NCBI GenBank assembly: GCA_038030265.1
Contig: CM075939.1
Location: forward strand, 34,639,253 to 34,703,252
Length of the DNA stretch: 64,000 nt
DNA from: Corythucha ciliata
Taxonomy: Eukaryota; Arthropoda; Insecta; Hemiptera; Tingidae
Direction: 5' to 3'
The notes beneath the pieces were generated by a model. That model did no database searches, was not told the DNA's origin, and saw nothing but the letters and a program-made list of their open reading frames with translations. A program made the translations under genes and the position numbers. Positions within the stretch are counted from its first letter, which is position 1; each line of letters opens with the position of its first letter. Positions 42,422 through 53,587 of this stretch are shown here, piece after piece.

Positions 42422-44984
42422 ATGAAATAGTTCAAGACGGCCATTAGAGCCCCAAAAACGAAGGTGGCTTATCATATATGAAAATGGCGATTTTACAGCT
42501 GTTCAGAATCGAAAATCAAGATTAAGCGTGCTCTACAGACGGAAGAGGCAGATTTAAGATTTAATTTAATGTTTGTAGTAGCGAAAAATGAAATTATGAT
42601 TGTCTTGAAGGAAACCGTGCATTTATGTGACCTAGGTGAGCTGAAGAGTTCCCCGAGGGCTCCGCACGCACACGGAAAACATGCCAAACCGCCCAAAAAT
42701 AGGCAGCAGGTATTTTCATGTTTCCAGGCATTTTGCTCATTTGGACTGTGAAACTGGATGGACACTTCTTCCATTTGAGCGCTTCATTAGACACCTATCT
42801 GCGCCTATGTAACCTCGAAACCGGGCATTTCAAGCTCAGTTAACCCTCAAATTTACATTGTGTGTACCCATTCGTCCACGATCGTGTGAACATTTCTAGC
42901 ATTGCCATCAACCGTCCCAGTCTAGCTAGTTATACCTATGTCCCGCGTCCCAGGGCAATTAAGGCCATCCTGAGACGCATATTTTGTCCCGGGCTCAAAT
43001 CAATTTCTCAAAATTGAAGTCGGATCGTAATAATTAAATAATTCCTCAGAGACAGATCAAACAATTTGATTCGAAAAATCAGTTGACGCCCTTGAGTCAA
43101 AGGAAGAACGTGAAATTTCCAGGTAAAAGTTATAAGGGTTTTAATGTTTATTTCTGGGACGAAATATACCGGGGGCGAGTTGTTTTGTTTAAAGAAATTT
43201 ATTCGTGTTTTAAATAAAGAGCATACAACACAAATCTGTGGTCATCTCGGACACAAACCATCGGTGGTAGATACTTTCTTTCCTAAAAGAACGATGAAGA
43301 TGAAGGGGGCATGGAAACCTAGAACATTGTTTCATAAGAAGAAAGAGCTCAGCAAGTTTATGGAGGAACCCCTCCCAAAACTTCTCCCCCCCCCATCCGA
43401 TGCCCCATCTGCCACTGACCCCCAATGAGTATTGAGTATCCATACGCCTAACAAAAACAGAATATATAGAATAATTGATCGCGAGTGTGTTGTCTCGCAG
43501 TAATAGAAATGCAAAATGAAACTTATTTCCTGTAAGGGGAAAATCCCGTGTTTAGGCGTCAATATACATGAAATCGAATAAAACTTCGTAAATTAGATCT
43601 TCGTCTACTTCCAGGAGATTTGTCTTGCGAATGCGTCTTCGTAGCCCCCCCCCCCTTTCTTCTCATCATCAACTTGTCCATTTACAGCTGAATGTATCGC
43701 GGGGGTGGGGAAGGGGGTAAACTCAAGGGAACACCTTCCATTTTCAACCACCCTCAATTCCTTCTCAAGTTAGAAACTATACCCTTAAGTTAATCTCTTA
43801 TTCATGCCCTTAACCCTATAGCTCCGTCCTCTTCCTAAACTTCTCTGGGGACAGTCGTAGAACGTCGTGAAAGTTGCCAAACGAGCAAACACATTTAAAC
43901 CTGATTACCCCCCCCCCCCCAACCCACCAGGTCTGTATCGAGGGACAGACTACATTCGCTCGAGGGATGGTTTTACGATACATAACAATAAAAAACTTTA
44001 ATATCATGGTTAAAACATCCAGTCAGGTAGGTAGGTATTCAGGGATTAGTAAAAATGTAAAATATAGCTTGAGCCAGATTTGAAGAACTTTATTTTCGAG
44101 CAAAGGGTACCAATGCAAGAAATCATAATCTCGAAATTTATGTGATTTCCACTTGACTTATTTATCTCACTCAATCGCTTATTTACAAAAACTCTAATAT
44201 CGTTACATTTTCTTTTTTTAACAATTAACTCTATCACGTTTTGCCTTCGTTTACTTAGCTATTGTTAAGGTTGGACATCATACAGTTCGTATAGTACGGC
44301 TAGTTGAGTGAGGCAGGTAGTTCAATTAGCCGCGTGTGTTGCACAACACAATTAGTAAATATTTTGATTGTACTTAAACTGAATTATAACATTCCCCTCG
44401 TTTCAAACGTAGCACCATTGGTCCGCACCCAACGTTTTATCGTCGCTCAAGTTGATGACATGCGTGTTATAAACGTAATTATGAGCCATTAAACTTATAC
44501 AATGTCACGCAATTCACAAAAACATTTTTTTGGCTTATTATTTCTCAATAATAAGTCTTTATAATCGTATCGCAAAAAAATTTTTTGACCCCCCCTCAAA
44601 ATTTGTAGTTTTACGTTTCAAAGTGCGTAGAATCCAAATCTGCAATAAAAAAAAAAAATGTCCGTCCGCCGTCCGGGCCATATCTTGCCCTAGGATTGCT
44701 CGAAAAAACTCGTTCTTTCGCACACAGACTCCATTTGGGGTCTAGTTGGTCCTAACATCTGATCAGTTTGATCAAATAACCTCCTTGGGTTTTATGGGCC
44801 AAAAGCGGGTCCAAAATGGGGATTTTCAAAGGATTTGGGGTCATAGGGGTGTGGGGTGTCGATTTTCATGTAATTTCAAGCCGGATTTGACTACATCCAT
44901 GAATAATAAACCCACAGTCGAAATAATAAGGCATTGTTCGATAATTCGCAGCGTTTTTTTTTTTTTTTTTAATTTTGTTCTCAC
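42422..44984. other. No gene recognised
   Basis: Short open frames only. C runs near 43390, 43650 and 43905 and an A run near 44650. I see neither splice-like exon patterns nor paired terminal repeats that I trust. Confidence 0.35.
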
Positions 44985-45436
44985 TTAACTTGGATTGGAA
45001 CATACATCAATGAAGTTACTTCCAAAATTCACCATGACATCATTGAACCAAGGAGTCAAAGATGTCATCATTTTAACGCGTGAAGCCTCTTCTTTGAGCA
45101 AGTGATTCAGCAATTGTTCAGCCAACTTATTCATTCCGCCAGGAGGCATAGTCACCGCCGAATCGCCAAAATTGTCGACTTGCGCCCAATTCGCAACGGT
45201 TTCGCACCCAAAGCTCCTCGAAGTTATCATTGAAATACTGGTCGTCAGTTGATTTCTGCCCACTGTCATAATGGCTGGCCCACCACTCAGCTTTATTTCA
45301 CCGATAGTACCCTCAGCCAGGTCAAGTTAGCGATCTTTTTCAGAGAAGAGAGCGATCCTTATCAGCGATCTTTTTTCCGTCAAAATTAGAGGGGTGGGGA
45401 TGGGGAAGGGAAGGAAGGGAGGACAGATAGAAGTGG

Positions 45437-45697
45437 GGGGGCGGTCTGGGGGCAGGATCACTGGCATGACAATATCGTTATAAAGTATCGTGCCACAACC
45501 ATCTTCGGTATGGAACCTCTACAGGCACCCCCGACGCTTCCAAACCGAAGATGGTTGCGGCACCAGCGATCCTGCCCCCAGACCGCCCCCGCCTGTACTT
45601 GTCATTGGCGGGCATGATTTTTGCGTCGGGAGTGTTTGTAAAGGTTCCATACCGAAGATGGTTGTGGCACGACACTTTATAACGATATTGTCATGCT
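45437..45697. repeat. Diverged 135-bp satellite units, head to head
   Basis: 45437-45537 matches the left-block orientation and 45541-45697 the right-block orientation of the array at 4.8-6.3 kb (shared aggatcgctggcatgacaa-type and ccataccgaagatggttgtg blocks), with more differences. This places the satellite unit inside a transposable element. Confidence 0.85.
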
Positions 45698-45862
45698 AGG
45701 GAATAGCGATCCTTCCTCTGCCCGTATTCATGTCGTTCGTGTGCGTTTATTTTGTGTTTATGGTGTCAATTCCCCCCCCCCCATACATCTATCAGTCTTC
45801 CCTTCCTTCCTTTCCCCCGCCTCGCCTTCTCTAATGTTGAAGGAAAAAAGATCGCTGGTAAG

Positions 45863-46051
45863 CAGGCGCGTAGTCAGAATTTCTTTTGGGGGGTCCGATG
45901 TAGGTCCGGTGCGGCGGCGGGGGGGGGGGGTATTTCCACTCTACGGAGATATTGAAAATAAAAAGTCTCCTTCAGAATATGGTAAATAAATCTGAAATTT
46001 CGGGGGGGGGGGGTGTCCGGACCAGGTGGACCCCCCCTGGCTACGCGCCTG
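45863..46051. mobile_element. hAT-type MITE nested in the MULE-type element
   Basis: Ends caggcgcgtagtcag and ctggctacgcgcctg, with the 8-bp direct repeat ctggtaag outside (45855-45862, 46052-46059). An 8-bp duplication and CAGGSGCGTAG-type ends are characteristic of hAT elements. 189 bp, non-coding. Confidence 0.9.
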
Positions 46052-46483
46052 CTGGTAAGGATCGCTATCTTCACTGAAAAAGATCGCTAACTTGACCTGG
46101 CTAGTACCCTCGATTGATTCGAAGGTCATGTTGATTGGCTCCAACGAAATTGGAGCTGTAAAAGTCACATTGTTGACTGAGTTTCCCACCCCGACAAAGG
46201 ATGAGTTATTGCGGGTTGCGGCGCTGAACTTCTCGACCGTCAGTTTTGTTCCATTAATGCTCACGGCGACCAATGCTGGGATGTACAATTCATTAACGGC
46301 GGATTCCATTTTGAATACATCCTTCCCCCTGGAAATCATGGAGGGGAAGATAACGCGACTCAATGCAAAGTCATAAAGTAGGTCCATCGACGAGCGCAAA
46401 TCAGTCGCGTCCGAAGCCTGTAAAGCCAGAAGACACGTCAAAGCCAAAGATAATTGTTGCTTCATTGTGTGTAGTGACTGTCA

Positions 46484-46523
46484 AAAACTGAATCTTCAAA
46501 AATCATCACCATCTTTTTATACC
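46484..46523 (-). promoter_or_regulatory. Core promoter of paralogue 5
   Basis: GGTATAAAAAG (46513-46523), the strongest TATA box of the family, with an initiator TTCAGTTTT (46484-46492) about 30 bases downstream on the minus strand. It is still intact although the gene is split. Confidence 0.65.
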
Positions 46524-46643
46524 GTATTGTTTTTAGATCGAGTCCAGTGTTACTATCTCGACAAATAACTCTTGAAATAGTCCCTCTTGTTATATTTTCA
46601 ATTTTTTTATTAACACAATTTTATATTTACATTAAAATGCGAA

Positions 46644-49600
46644 CTAAATCTCGAGATCATCGTCCGGGTCTTCATCGTCCCAATCGTCGTTGGCATCTGG
46701 ATCGTAGAATATTCTTCCACCTTGACCTTCTCCAGGTGTTCTGTAAAGTTTAAGGGGTAATTCAGTAAAACTATCATAGCGTCCATAAATAGGTGCTAAT
46801 GGTAATGGGTCGCTAACTGATAAGAAAGCGCCTCTGTAATCTGCGTAATTGGTAATCTGTAAGCAGCGCCCTGGTGATAATCAGTTTCCCTTTTTCGAAC
46901 CTTTATTTTACTGAACAAGGGCGCAGTTTACGGACCTAATAGTGAATATAAAGGTGGAACAATTTTATTACGAGAAATCAAATCAAAGGTTCGAAAACTG
47001 TTGCCGGTCTTCTCTTCAACCAAATCTTATATACTTATCGTACTTAATATTTGTTAAGGTTAATGTGAGTAAACCGTAAATGTGCGCATTTAATGGTTAA
47101 TGTACACACTCACCGGTGAAAATGTGCACATTTACCGGAGAAAATTTGCACATTTCCCAGTAAATGTACACATTACCGTTTACTCACATTTACCTTGATA
47201 TATTCGTTAATAAATGTCTCACCTGATGTAAGGCAAAAGAACTTCGCTTCTCGATTTTTTTTCACTTTCATCCAGCGACAACTTGAACGTAGTCTTCACT
47301 TTAGGAATAGAATCTGGTTCTTCGGTCACGGTAGGTTTTGCCTCATTTTCTTTATACAGCTGATACGTCAAGGCACCATCCGGAGAAGACTCCAGGACAT
47401 ACTTCTAAAAAAACAACTGGTTATTACGCAAAATCGGGTTCTCCAAAAGGGAACTCTCACTTCTTTTGTTATTTTCCCAGTAGTGGATTTTAATTCTGCT
47501 TCCACTACGCACTTATTTTTGTATTTTTCTATCGATATGACACATTTAGCCATAAAATGAAATTGTTTGCTGGTAGCACTGTCAAAGCGTATTACGTCTG
47601 AATGCATTAGGCATACAAGTTGCAATTTGAATTCACCTGTAAACAAAGCATAATTATAGGTACTGCATGGACTCACTTCCTGTAAATAATTTACTAGGTA
47701 TCACAGGTTAGGTTATAATTATCTTTCCAAGTACCGACTTATAATTTTACACTCAAAGATGATTTACGCAGGTACTTCTATGAAACAATAAGGATAAATA
47801 CTCCGAATTGTTTACCTGCTGGTGATTGACAGGCCGTAGAAGTGAAAAATCAAAATTGTATTGGTACTTGTGGCAATAATGAAAAGCAATAACACAGCTA
47901 TATTATCATATACTTGAACAAAATGCAATTAGTCAATTATATTCTGTTTACTTAGGGATGGACTCTCGCCCGCCCTTGAATCTAGTGGAATGAGCTTCCC
48001 CTTTACCCCGTCTTTTAAAAATAAAGCACCGGGAATAATTTTAGAACAAATGATCACGGTGTTGCGTCTATACGTAAGTTTTTTGTTGATTTCTTTAAAT
48101 ATTTTTGGTGGGAGTGAACAAATCGAACTATCGAAGTGAAGCAACACGTTCGAGAGTCCATCACTAAAGCTTTGGTTTCCTAGAAAAGCGGTGCCGTAAA
48201 ATTCCCAGAAAATTTCCCTTTTAAATCAAGCCATAGTTGCCTAGGTAGCGGTAAACAGAAAGCGGCACCGCTTCCATCGCGACGGTGTTGATGAGCGTAT
48301 TTCCAAACGGGGTGCTTTCCTCGTAGTTCGACCACTTGAATTTGATTTTTCGAAAGCTAGACGAATTCTGTCCAAACATAGAAAAATGGCAATTCGCGTA
48401 ACAACGAGTTCATTTCTTGGCCTTCACATTCCGATTTCCCTGTCAGGAATTTCAACTCTTCCCAAACTATTCTAGAACAGAAAGCAGAAACTATTCTGAA
48501 ATATAACAAACGTCGTTTTCTCGAGAAAGTCTACTTCTACCGGCGTTTCATTCCCTCACGCCGCCAAAATTCAAGCTTAATCACAAGGTCACACTAGAAG
48601 AGACAAATCACACGACTCACCCATCGTGTGGTCGTCAGAAGAATCCGAAAAAGCATTCGACCGAAGAAACAGCTATAGGAAGAGCTTTCTCACTATGTAG
48701 AAGGATATTGCACCTCAAGCAGAACACTAGGTGGCCCAGGATTTGCTTGGAGTCCCTCGTCACTTGGCACAAAAAAAGGCGCTCTTCGAACTTGTCGAAG
48801 AGTGGAGAATCTTGGAGATCTGGAGTTCCTGGTCAGAATCAAGCTTCGAAGGTAGTATGCTGGAGTTGATGGACGGCGTGAATATGTCAATGGTACAAAG
48901 AAATATAAAATCGGCGGGAGTATCACGCAACAATCCAATAAAACAAGGACTGTCAAAGTCTGGGCCAAGGCGAAGCGTACTTGCTTGGCAGGTTCTCACT
49001 GAGGAAATTGCGGGTAGTAATCCAGCTGCGGATTGCTGGTTTCAAACTCACGAGTAAGGTTCACGGGGCTGTGCCCTGAGATGCTCAAGAGTCTCTCCTA
49101 CTCTGATGTCGAGTCGTACAGACGGAGGCCCACTATTCAGTAACATTCATGGCGTTTTCCACTCAATGTAATAAACTCGTGTGGCGTGAGTTTTTCCACC
49201 CGTCCTCTCTGAATTGAAACATATGTTTATGGGTAGGACGCTGCACTACACTTATGTAGTGTGTTCAATGGAAATCGCTATTAACGCGTGCATAAAGGTG
49301 CGTTTACTCTGAAATGCCCCGCGACACTTGCGTCTCGACATAAATGTAAAGTGTCAGACACAAATCACTTTGACCGTTTACACACAGATATACATTTCCA
49401 GACACTTGTGTCCGGAATAAGTGTAGAGAGTTCCCGAATGATGAAAGAGAAATAAATGTACGAACCACGTTTACGCCAGAAACTTTTGTCCGACACTTTT
49501 TCTACCACAAAAAACAATTGGTATCTAAAAGCAGAGTTTACCGTAAGATGCATAGCTTAGAACAGTGATTCTCAACCTAGGGGAGCGCGAACGATTTCCA

Positions 49601-52600
49601 GGAGGGCCTGAACTTGCCCTTCTAAGTAGGTTTATGGTTGATAGTCGCCATAAAATTATCGGAAACTTCAAGAACGTCACCATACAGAGCGTCCCTCAGA
49701 CCACTCGGCCTCGATCAAAATGCAACAAAAAGGGCTGTCAATGAGAACTTTCTCTTGCCATTTGTTTCGGTTGATTTTCTTGACTCCAAGGCGGCCAAGC
49801 ATGGTCCGCGTGCACGCGGTCTTCCTTGCACTATCGAGTTTTCGATTACGCGACCTCTGAAAACGTACACAAGTGGCCAAAAACGGGTGCTTCATAGTTG
49901 AAAGGCAGATCAATAGTAGGTTCCTTCATTACTAGTTCGACCAAAAACGAAAGCTTTTCGTGGATTCGGGTATAACTCGAATACACAAGCTATTTAGAAA
50001 CTACAAACTTGGCATTGCATAAAGGCCGGTCTTTCACTGGAAGCGTTTTCGAACGGCGCTACAACGGGCGTACATTCCAAAGGCCACGAATATCGTTACG
50101 GGATACGGCTCGTTCAACGCCAAGTTGTGGTTTTCCCGGCGGCGGGTCTCTCCAACATGCCCTTGTGGCATGTCGAGAAGGAAACCTCTAACCATATGCT
50201 TCGTCGCTGCAACATTCACAGGGTCTTGTGGCGGGCGGTATGGGGAAGGGAGGGCAGTTCAGAGGACTGAGTCCGGCCTTGCCTCAGTGGGGACACCTTG
50301 CCTGCTCCGGAAACCCAGGAGCCGGCATTGTTTGTCATCAATTTTTTTCGAACATAATTTGTGGATTCTTGGATGACCCGTATGATTTGATGTACCGGCG
50401 GGGGCGGGATTTCCATAACAACTTTGCCATTTTAAAACCGTGCCCGTCCCCGATAAGAACGACTATGATATCCACATCCTAGTCCTAGACCGATTTCGGT
50501 TCACGGCACATGCCAAAATCCTCATCTAATACACCCACCTGCACGTGATTCCTCTCAGGCGCGTCTGGCTGGCCACCAGCCGCGGTTAACGAATCAAGCT
50601 GAGTGATGGGACCAACTCTGTTGAGACGTCCGGGCCAAGGATGGGGTTCACGGCAGGTTGACGACGGGCTAGGTACTGGCCACGAACTAAGGAGATCCGC
50701 AGCGGCCGTTGGAAGTTTATGGCAGTAATTGCCCCATTTGCAACATTCAAGAGAGTGATGATTTTTACCACAATTTATCGCGATACCCCATTTTTTCGCC
50801 TGTGCGCGGGATATGAAAAAGCCAAAATGAAGAAATTTTCGGTTTTTGAGGGACTCAAATCCTCCAATTTGAGTTTTCTTAAAGCAAAATTAGTGTTTCG
50901 AACAAGCCAAATATTTTTTTCAAGCATTTGGTTTTGGAAAGATAGAAAGCAAAATGGAGGTATGAAATATCAAAAATCCGTGAAATTCGGCCATAAAGCA
51001 GACAAAGCCGTGACAATTATTTATGGATTTGGTTTCTGAACGAGACGAATTAGTTTTCGGAACTATAACCAAACATTTAGAACTGGTTTTAGCAAAGAGG
51101 TACAGCCATGATTTTAGGTTTTTGATTATGCATAAATCCCTGAAATTGGGTTTCGAAGGTGCGATATCCAAGAAATTCGGGCTTGAAAGAGTAAATGTCC
51201 ACGAAATTGGGGCAAGAAAGTGAAAGAGCCGAGCCCAAGTAATTTGGTTTGAGAAAGAGCGAAATTTCCTGAATTTGTAATCCACTAAATTTGGTTTTGA
51301 CAGGGCAAAACCGAAGTTTGTTGGAGCCAAAATGACAAAATTTGGTTTTTAAAAGAGCCAACTTAGTTTTCAGAATTAGCGAAACCTGTGAAACTGATTT
51401 TATAAAGAGCTAAAGCCACGAAATTGCGAAAGTTCGTCAAATTAGTATTTGAAATAGCAAATCGGGATGATGAGAAATCGGGATTTGAACGCGGCAAACC
51501 CACAAAATTTAGTTTTGAACGAACGAAAACCCGTGAAACTGGGGTTGAAGGTCAGGCTTACTTAATGAGGCCCAACGTAACCGAACTTTCTAGAAACTAG
51601 GACATGTCCGGGGAAAGTAGGACGCCTGGTCACTCTAAGCCTGCAGATTAGAAGCCAGTGCCACAGTGCGTCAACTGTCCACGTTTCGCCCTCACATTTC
51701 TTATGAGTACTGGTGAGCCGGACCTCTTCCCCGACTCAGTTTGACCACGTCAGGTTAGATCGTAGCGCATAGTCCACTCGGAGAACAAGGCAGCGATTTC
51801 ACCTACTGAATCCTGATGCTCTTCCATAACCAAATGCTTCAAATTAAGCGCCAATTTCAAGGATTTTTGTAATTTCCTACCCCAATTCTGCGGATTTTCA
51901 CGCTTTTAAAAACTGCATTTCGTGGAGTTCACTCTTTCATGGACCATTTTTACAGACTTTCCCTCTTTTAGAGCCCAATTTCATGGGCTTGGCTAGTTTA
52001 AACCCCAAATTTCATGGCTTCAGCTATTTATAGGATCAGTTTCGCAGGTTCGGTTAATTCGAAAAACTTCTTGTAAGAAAACGAGCTTCGGAAGAACAAA
52101 TTTTGTTATTTTGGCTTATTCATCCTACCATTTCGTCTTCCATCACCAAGTGTTTGAAATTTGGAACCTTAAGGGGGAGTTGTACATGTGCTTCCTCGAC
52201 CCTCCTCCAATAATACCTCACCTACTCCGCGTTACGGGAATTACCGCCGTATTTCTGCACCAATTGTGGACTTCAAGGACTCAATCTTAAATCTTCAGGA
52301 AATTCCGCACAAACGTAATTTTTTCGGCGTCCTACATTCCGCCAAAATAGTCCTTATTTTCCGTGCCAAGCGTCCTCGGAAACTACTTTTACATTTGGTC
52401 ACCCTTTGCTGACCATCTATCTTCTACCAAAAATCACATCGGAAGCAATTTTCGGGCACTTCTTCTGCACATTCGTGTAACTTTGATCAATGGTCCCCGC
52501 ATTTCTTGACTATCCGGCTTACTTATTATTTGTATTCAATGGCGTCGGTAGAATCTTCAGTTCTTTAAACTCTTGGTTGAACGTGCATGTATCTATAATT

Positions 52601-53345
52601 TTCCCGGCTCTCGAGCTTGAATTACGATCCAAGCCTTTGGCCCAGGTCGCAACATGTCGAATGCCTTAACACGAGTAAGTAAACAACTCAAAGCCCCAAA
52701 CAAGATTTCTTGGTCGCTCAAATGTTAGTGACCATGGAGCTCTGTAACATCGTTGTCTATTACAATTCCAGAACCCATGCAACATCCGAGAGCCCATCCA
52801 TTGCCACTCTTTACAAATAAAGTCAGAATAATGTAATATTTACCATCATTGAGCTCTTGAAGAGATTTAATACTCGAAAATAGGTCTTTATAACTCCGAT
52901 GCAGAACCGAGGATGAAACCGAGTCCACAAAAACTGCAATTCCTACTTGGTCTTTCAATTTATCTTTAATCCAAGCAATATCCTTCAAACAATCGCCCGA
53001 ATCCCCTGAAAAATATGGAAGACAAAACTGTTAGGGCTAGTCATTTACCCCTCATTAAGTTTGATTCTTACCCGAACAATCCAGAAAATGGAAATATTTA
53101 TTGTTACTATGTTGAGCACATAAAGACGAGTAGTCTACCGGTTCGTAAGCAAGGAAGTATGTGTGGATCTCTTTGAGCAAACGTTCGTGAATGAGTAGTG
53201 ACACCAGACTGTGACCGGAGACCAGAGCATTATCTAAAACGTCAATAATGTTAGAAACAAAATCTCTCTAAACATTTATTAAGCCACCTTTGATGAGAAT
53301 AAATTCTGGGAATTGTCTGCCGTTAATTATTTGTTTTAATAACAT
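46644..53345 (-). CDS. Elp5: Elongator complex protein 5, six exons
   Basis: Subunit of the Elp4-5-6 ring of Elongator, which modifies wobble uridines of tRNA. Exons on the minus strand: 53345-53288, 53233-53072, 53005-52844, 47636-47461, 47404-47223, 46833-46644; all junctions are GT-AG and in phase, giving about 309 residues, the usual length for ELP5. The N-terminus (MLLKQIINGRQFPEFILIKD, NALVSGHSLVSLLI) and the core (QVGIAVFVDSVSSSVLHRSY) follow the family's RecA-like fold. The last exon ends RIFYDPDANDDWDDEDPDDD then LEI, almost the same acidic tail as human ELP5. A stop lies two codons upstream of the ATG, fixing the start. Intron 3 is 5.2 kb and full of repeats. The gene is head to head with Vps41. 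The acceptor of the last exon is the least certain. Confidence 0.85.
47951..48345. mobile_element. MITE with GATGGACTCTCG ends, copy 3, plus adjoining element
   Basis: 47951-48169 repeats the MITE at 24033-24253, and 48168-48345 continues with the left part of the ctttggtttcctag element as at 24254-24400, but no right end follows. It lies in Elp5 intron 3. Confidence 0.75.
48346..50799. other. Elp5 intron 3: no independent gene recognised
   Basis: At 50149-50250 the plus strand reads HVEKETSNHMLRRCNIHRVL then WRAVW, resembling the C-terminal zinc segment of a LINE ORF2 (C..C-E.E...H-L..C), but with the first cysteines lost; probably a LINE remnant. The stretch 48357-48600 might be decayed retroelement sequence. 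Otherwise nothing supported. Confidence 0.35.
50810..52100. repeat. Degenerate short repeat, family 2 (Elp5 intron 3)
   Basis: Loose 28-38 bp units of the form gaaattggttttgaaagagc, about 20 copies to 51560. After a gap (51570-51840) related units appear in the opposite orientation (aaatttcatggcttcagcta) to 52100. Confidence 0.65.
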
Positions 53346-53587
53346 TTTTTATGCGGAAGCGCGGATGTTATCACACTGTAAATGCTAAGGAACGTTATCA
53401 TATAACGGTAGCATGAGATAACCTTCCCTTGAGTCAGTGCGATAAGGTCGTTGGTATCTATAAATCACTTCCAAAAACAATAAAAATGCTAATTTTCTTG
53501 TAATCTGCCCTTTTTCACTCAATCCTCCCATTATTTTCTTTACTCAACAAACAAAGTGGTATCTTCGATGTTACAGGTCAGTGTAAA
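53346..53587. promoter_or_regulatory. Shared intergenic promoter region of Elp5 and Vps41
   Basis: Only 242 bp separate the two start codons, which point away from each other, so both 5' leaders and promoters lie here. No TATA box in a fitting position for either gene. A palindrome-like aacgttatcatataacgg lies near 53390, and a GATA-type gataag at 53441. Confidence 0.6.

Larger units (their letters stand above)
45315..46102. mobile_element. TIR element with 9-bp duplication (MULE-type), inside paralogue 5
   Basis: Perfect 29-bp terminal inverted repeats (agccaggtcaagttagcgat, then ctttttcag) and the 9-bp direct repeat agtaccctc outside (45306-45314, 46103-46111). A 9-bp duplication is typical of Mutator-like elements. 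The 788-bp body has no transposase. It contains a head-to-head pair of 135-bp satellite units (45437-45697) and a nested hAT-type MITE (45863-46051), plus G and C runs. Confidence 0.9.
44985..46465 (-). pseudogene. Secreted group 7 allergen-like protein, paralogue 5, split by a transposon
   Basis: The two halves of one single-exon gene lie on either side of an insertion (45315-46102). The N-terminal half (46465 to about 46103) has a signal peptide (MKQQLSLALTCLLALQASDA), the family segment SMDLLYDFALSRVIF and the NGTKLTVEKFSAATRNNSSF block. The C-terminal half (45314-44985) has the conserved cysteine in SFGCETVANWAQVDNFGDSA and ends FIDVCSNPS. The halves join in frame across a single copy of the 9-bp target duplication, and each is otherwise intact, so the insertion is probably the only inactivating event. 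NGT, NNS, NVT and NMT are possible glycosylation sites. It is the most diverged of the five paralogues. Confidence 0.85.

Noticed and set aside
48967..49060. tRNA gene or tRNA-derived SINE
   Set aside because: A ggtttcaaact segment resembles a B box, but no A box or cloverleaf could be built around it.
52725..52843. Continuation of Elp5 exon 3 to a stop at 52728
   Set aside because: The donor gtaaat at 52843 joins in exact phase to the exon at 47636, whose sequence (EFKLQLVCLMHSDV) fits the family, whereas the read-through tail does not.
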